Below are positions 13,473 through 14,738 of a stretch of 14,738 bases of DNA, piece by piece. The notes below the pieces were generated by a model that did not search any database, was not told the DNA's origin, and worked only from the letters and a program-made list of their open reading frames with translations. Source of the stretch: JAJTFW01 sp031411335 (lineage in GTDB: Bacteria > Bacteroidota > Bacteroidia > AKYH767-A > OLB10); assembly GCA_031411335.1 (NCBI GenBank), contig JANOAX010000144.1, positions 1-14,738 on the forward strand, read 5' to 3'. The translations under genes were made by a program, and so were the position numbers. How positions within the stretch are numbered: position 1 is the stretch's first letter; the number at the start of each line of letters is the position of its first letter.

Positions 13473-14237
13473 CTAAGGAAGCGATTTAATAATATTTACA
13501 AAGCTTCTTGATTTCAGAGAGGCACCGCCAATTAGTCCGCCGTCAACATCTGGAAGAGCAAAAATTTGGGTTGCATTTTGATCGTTACAACTTCCGCCAT
13601 ATAAGATAGAAGTATGTTCCGCAATTTCTTGTGCGTATTTTTTGCTGATGGTAGCTCGAATAAATGCATGCATTTCTTGTGCTTGCTCCGGACTCGCAGT
13701 GAGTCCTGTACCAATCGCCCAAACAGGTTCATAGGCGATAATGCATTTTTTGAAATCATCGGCAGACAGATGAAAAATTTCATTGGTCAACTGTTGCTCA
13801 ATAATTTTAAAATGAATGGCTGAATTTCGCTCTTCTAGCGACTCTCCAATGCAAAACACAGGTGTGAGTGAATGCTGAAGTGCAATATTAATTTTTTGCA
13901 AAAGTAAATCTCCGGACTCTTTAAAATACAATCTTCTTTCGGAATGTCCAATTAAAACATGATTCGCGCCGTATGATGCTATCATACTCGCTGCTATTTC
14001 ACCAGTAAAAGCACCGGCTGCATGATCGTTGCAATTTTGCGAACCTACATGAATTCTTGGATCGCCCGCACACAGTTGAACAATGGCACCAATGTGAACG
14101 AAAGATGGAAAGAGAATCACTTTTAGATCTCTGCCTTCTTCATCCTTTAACATACCATTGATTTCAGAAACTAAAGCAAAAGCTTCGTCTCTATTCAAAT
14201 TCATTTTCCAGTTCCCTGCAACTATTTTGCGAGCCAT
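13473..14237 (-). CDS. tpiA: Triosephosphate isomerase
   Basis: The enzyme interconverts dihydroxyacetone phosphate and glyceraldehyde-3-phosphate in glycolysis and gluconeogenesis. The 254-residue length is normal. The active-site residues are all present: N9 and K11 in AGNWKMN, electrophile H98 in IGHSERR (96-102), and base E170 in AYEPVWAIGTG (168-178), whose C-terminal part is the closing loop 6. YGGSCN (213-218) and GLIGGASL (234-241) form the phosphate-binding end. The ATG at 14237 lies 23 bases after a TATCTTTG box. The 3' end abuts the glycosyltransferase stop with a single base between. The gene appears to be its own transcription unit. Confidence 0.97.
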   Translation of the reverse strand: MARKIVAGNWKMNLNRDEAFALVSEINGMLKDEEGRDLKVILFPSFVHIGAIVQLCAGDPRIHVGSQNCNDHAAGAFTGEIAASMIASYGANHVLIGHSERRLYFKESGDLLLQKINIALQHSLTPVFCIGESLEERNSAIHFKIIEQQLTNEIFHLSADDFKKCIIAYEPVWAIGTGLTASPEQAQEMHAFIRATISKKYAQEIAEHTSILYGGSCNDQNATQIFALPDVDGGLIGGASLKSRSFVNIIKSLP

Positions 14238-14260
14238 ATTTCTATATCTTGAAAGACGGG

Positions 14261-14268
14261 CAAAGATA
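14261..14268 (-). promoter_or_regulatory. Likely -7 box of tpiA
   Basis: TATCTTTG on the minus strand lies 23 bases before the ATG at 14237, so this transcript would have a short leader, unlike those of cca and truA. The nearest TTG upstream is 26 bases away, beyond the usual spacing. Confidence 0.5.
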
Positions 14269-14286
14269 GTAAAAATTGCCGATGTA

Positions 14287-14738
14287 CTATTCTACAAAAA
14301 CTGATATTTTTACCAATGAACTTGTCATCCTTTTTCGAATCATGAGGAAATTGAGCCCGGGAAGTAAAACGTTTCCGTTAATAGTCTTTAATTGCATTCC
14401 TTTTTCATAGTAAACGCGATCAATCGTTTTAATTTCACCTCCTGATTGATTGACCAAAACAAATTCAATCCAACCTTCGTCTGGATTGTCAAAGTGAATG
14501 GTAGTTTTATTCGCGGTACTCACTGGATTTGGAATCGCATTTTCTTTCGAATAATTATCGACACTGTTATTTCTCAAAAATGTAGATTCAAAAGGTCCAA
14601 TATCGATACCACTTCCAATAATTCTTAGTTGATCGTTAAAATCGAAATCGATTTTTAAATGTTCTAGATTTGCCCCACCATCTATGAGCGCTGACCCTTC
14701 TTCTACAGTATAGTTGTCTTGTAACGAGTTATTAAATC
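14287..14738 (-). CDS. C-terminal part of a beta-helix T9SS cargo protein (5' end outside window)
   Basis: The frame is open from the TAG at 14287-14289 to the right edge: 149 residues with no start codon needed inside the window. The leftmost possible start (TTG at 14577) would fall mid-domain, so I treat the gene as partial. The first part reads EEGSALIDGGAN, then about 20 residues on GSGIDIGPFE. That is the closing signature of secreted parallel beta-helix proteins (S-x-x-IDAG-N ... DIGAFE, 'choice-of-anchor Q' type). After a linker, NAIPNPVSTANKTTIHF begins a T9SS type A sorting domain that runs through VLVNQSGGEIKTI and LLPGLNFLMI to the end. The protein is therefore an exported, probably large, surface or released protein, possibly an adhesin or polysaccharide-binding protein. 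Its stop is 49 bases before the tpiA start, on the same strand. Confidence 0.82.
   Translation of the reverse strand, partial: FNNSLQDNYTVEEGSALIDGGANLEHLKIDFDFNDQLRIIGSGIDIGPFESTFLRNNSVDNYSKENAIPNPVSTANKTTIHFDNPDEGWIEFVLVNQSGGEIKTIDRVYYEKGMQLKTINGNVLLPGLNFLMIRKRMTSSLVKISVFVE

Overview
The window looks like ordinary housekeeping chromosome from a Bacteroidota bacterium. The DNA is AT-rich. Several genes are preceded by the Bacteroidota promoter signature (TTG, about 19 bases, TAnnTTTG) rather than a sigma70 -35/-10 pair. Two proteins end in a type IX secretion (T9SS) type A sorting domain. The lipoproteins and the pRiA4b-like gene are also typical of the phylum. I cannot resolve genus. I see no tRNA, rRNA, CRISPR array, transposase, phage gene or integration site.

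Layout, left to right. (1) A secreted 51-residue-repeat protein on the minus strand (33-530) is cut by an in-frame stop; the repeat stays readable beyond it to the window edge. It is divergent from a GNAT acetyltransferase (648-1076, plus), and their two promoters interleave. (2) A minus-strand block holds cca (2833-4269), a pRiA4b/IS1096-passenger-like protein with an acidic tail (2105-2764) and miaA (1080-1994). The pRiA4b-like gene has a good promoter before it and a strong hairpin terminator after it. (3) Two plus-strand genes follow: a small coiled-coil protein (4472-4852) and a DoxX-like membrane protein (5115-5534). (4) A minus-strand series reads truA, ABC exporter, mnmA, two duplicated lipoproteins, then a T9SS-exported subtilisin-like protease (12530 down to 5520). 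truA/ABC and lipoprotein/protease overlap by ATGA. (5) A plus-strand GT2 glycosyltransferase (12632-13471) converges on tpiA (13473-14237, minus). Behind tpiA lies the 3' end of a large parallel beta-helix T9SS cargo protein that continues past the right edge (14287-14738).

Four tRNA maturation genes (cca, miaA, mnmA, truA) lie on the minus strand within about 11.5 kb. Several are followed by cell-envelope genes. The starts of cca, mnmA and truA are set here at ATG: the slightly longer TTG-initiated frames begin inside the TAnnTTTG promoter box. If those boxes are real, these mRNAs are leaderless or nearly so.

I found no clear new defence or mobile system. The best candidates for something undescribed are the lipoprotein pair coupled to the protease, the pRiA4b-like protein between two tRNA enzymes, and the unrecognised coiled-coil gene with a hairpin in its leader.
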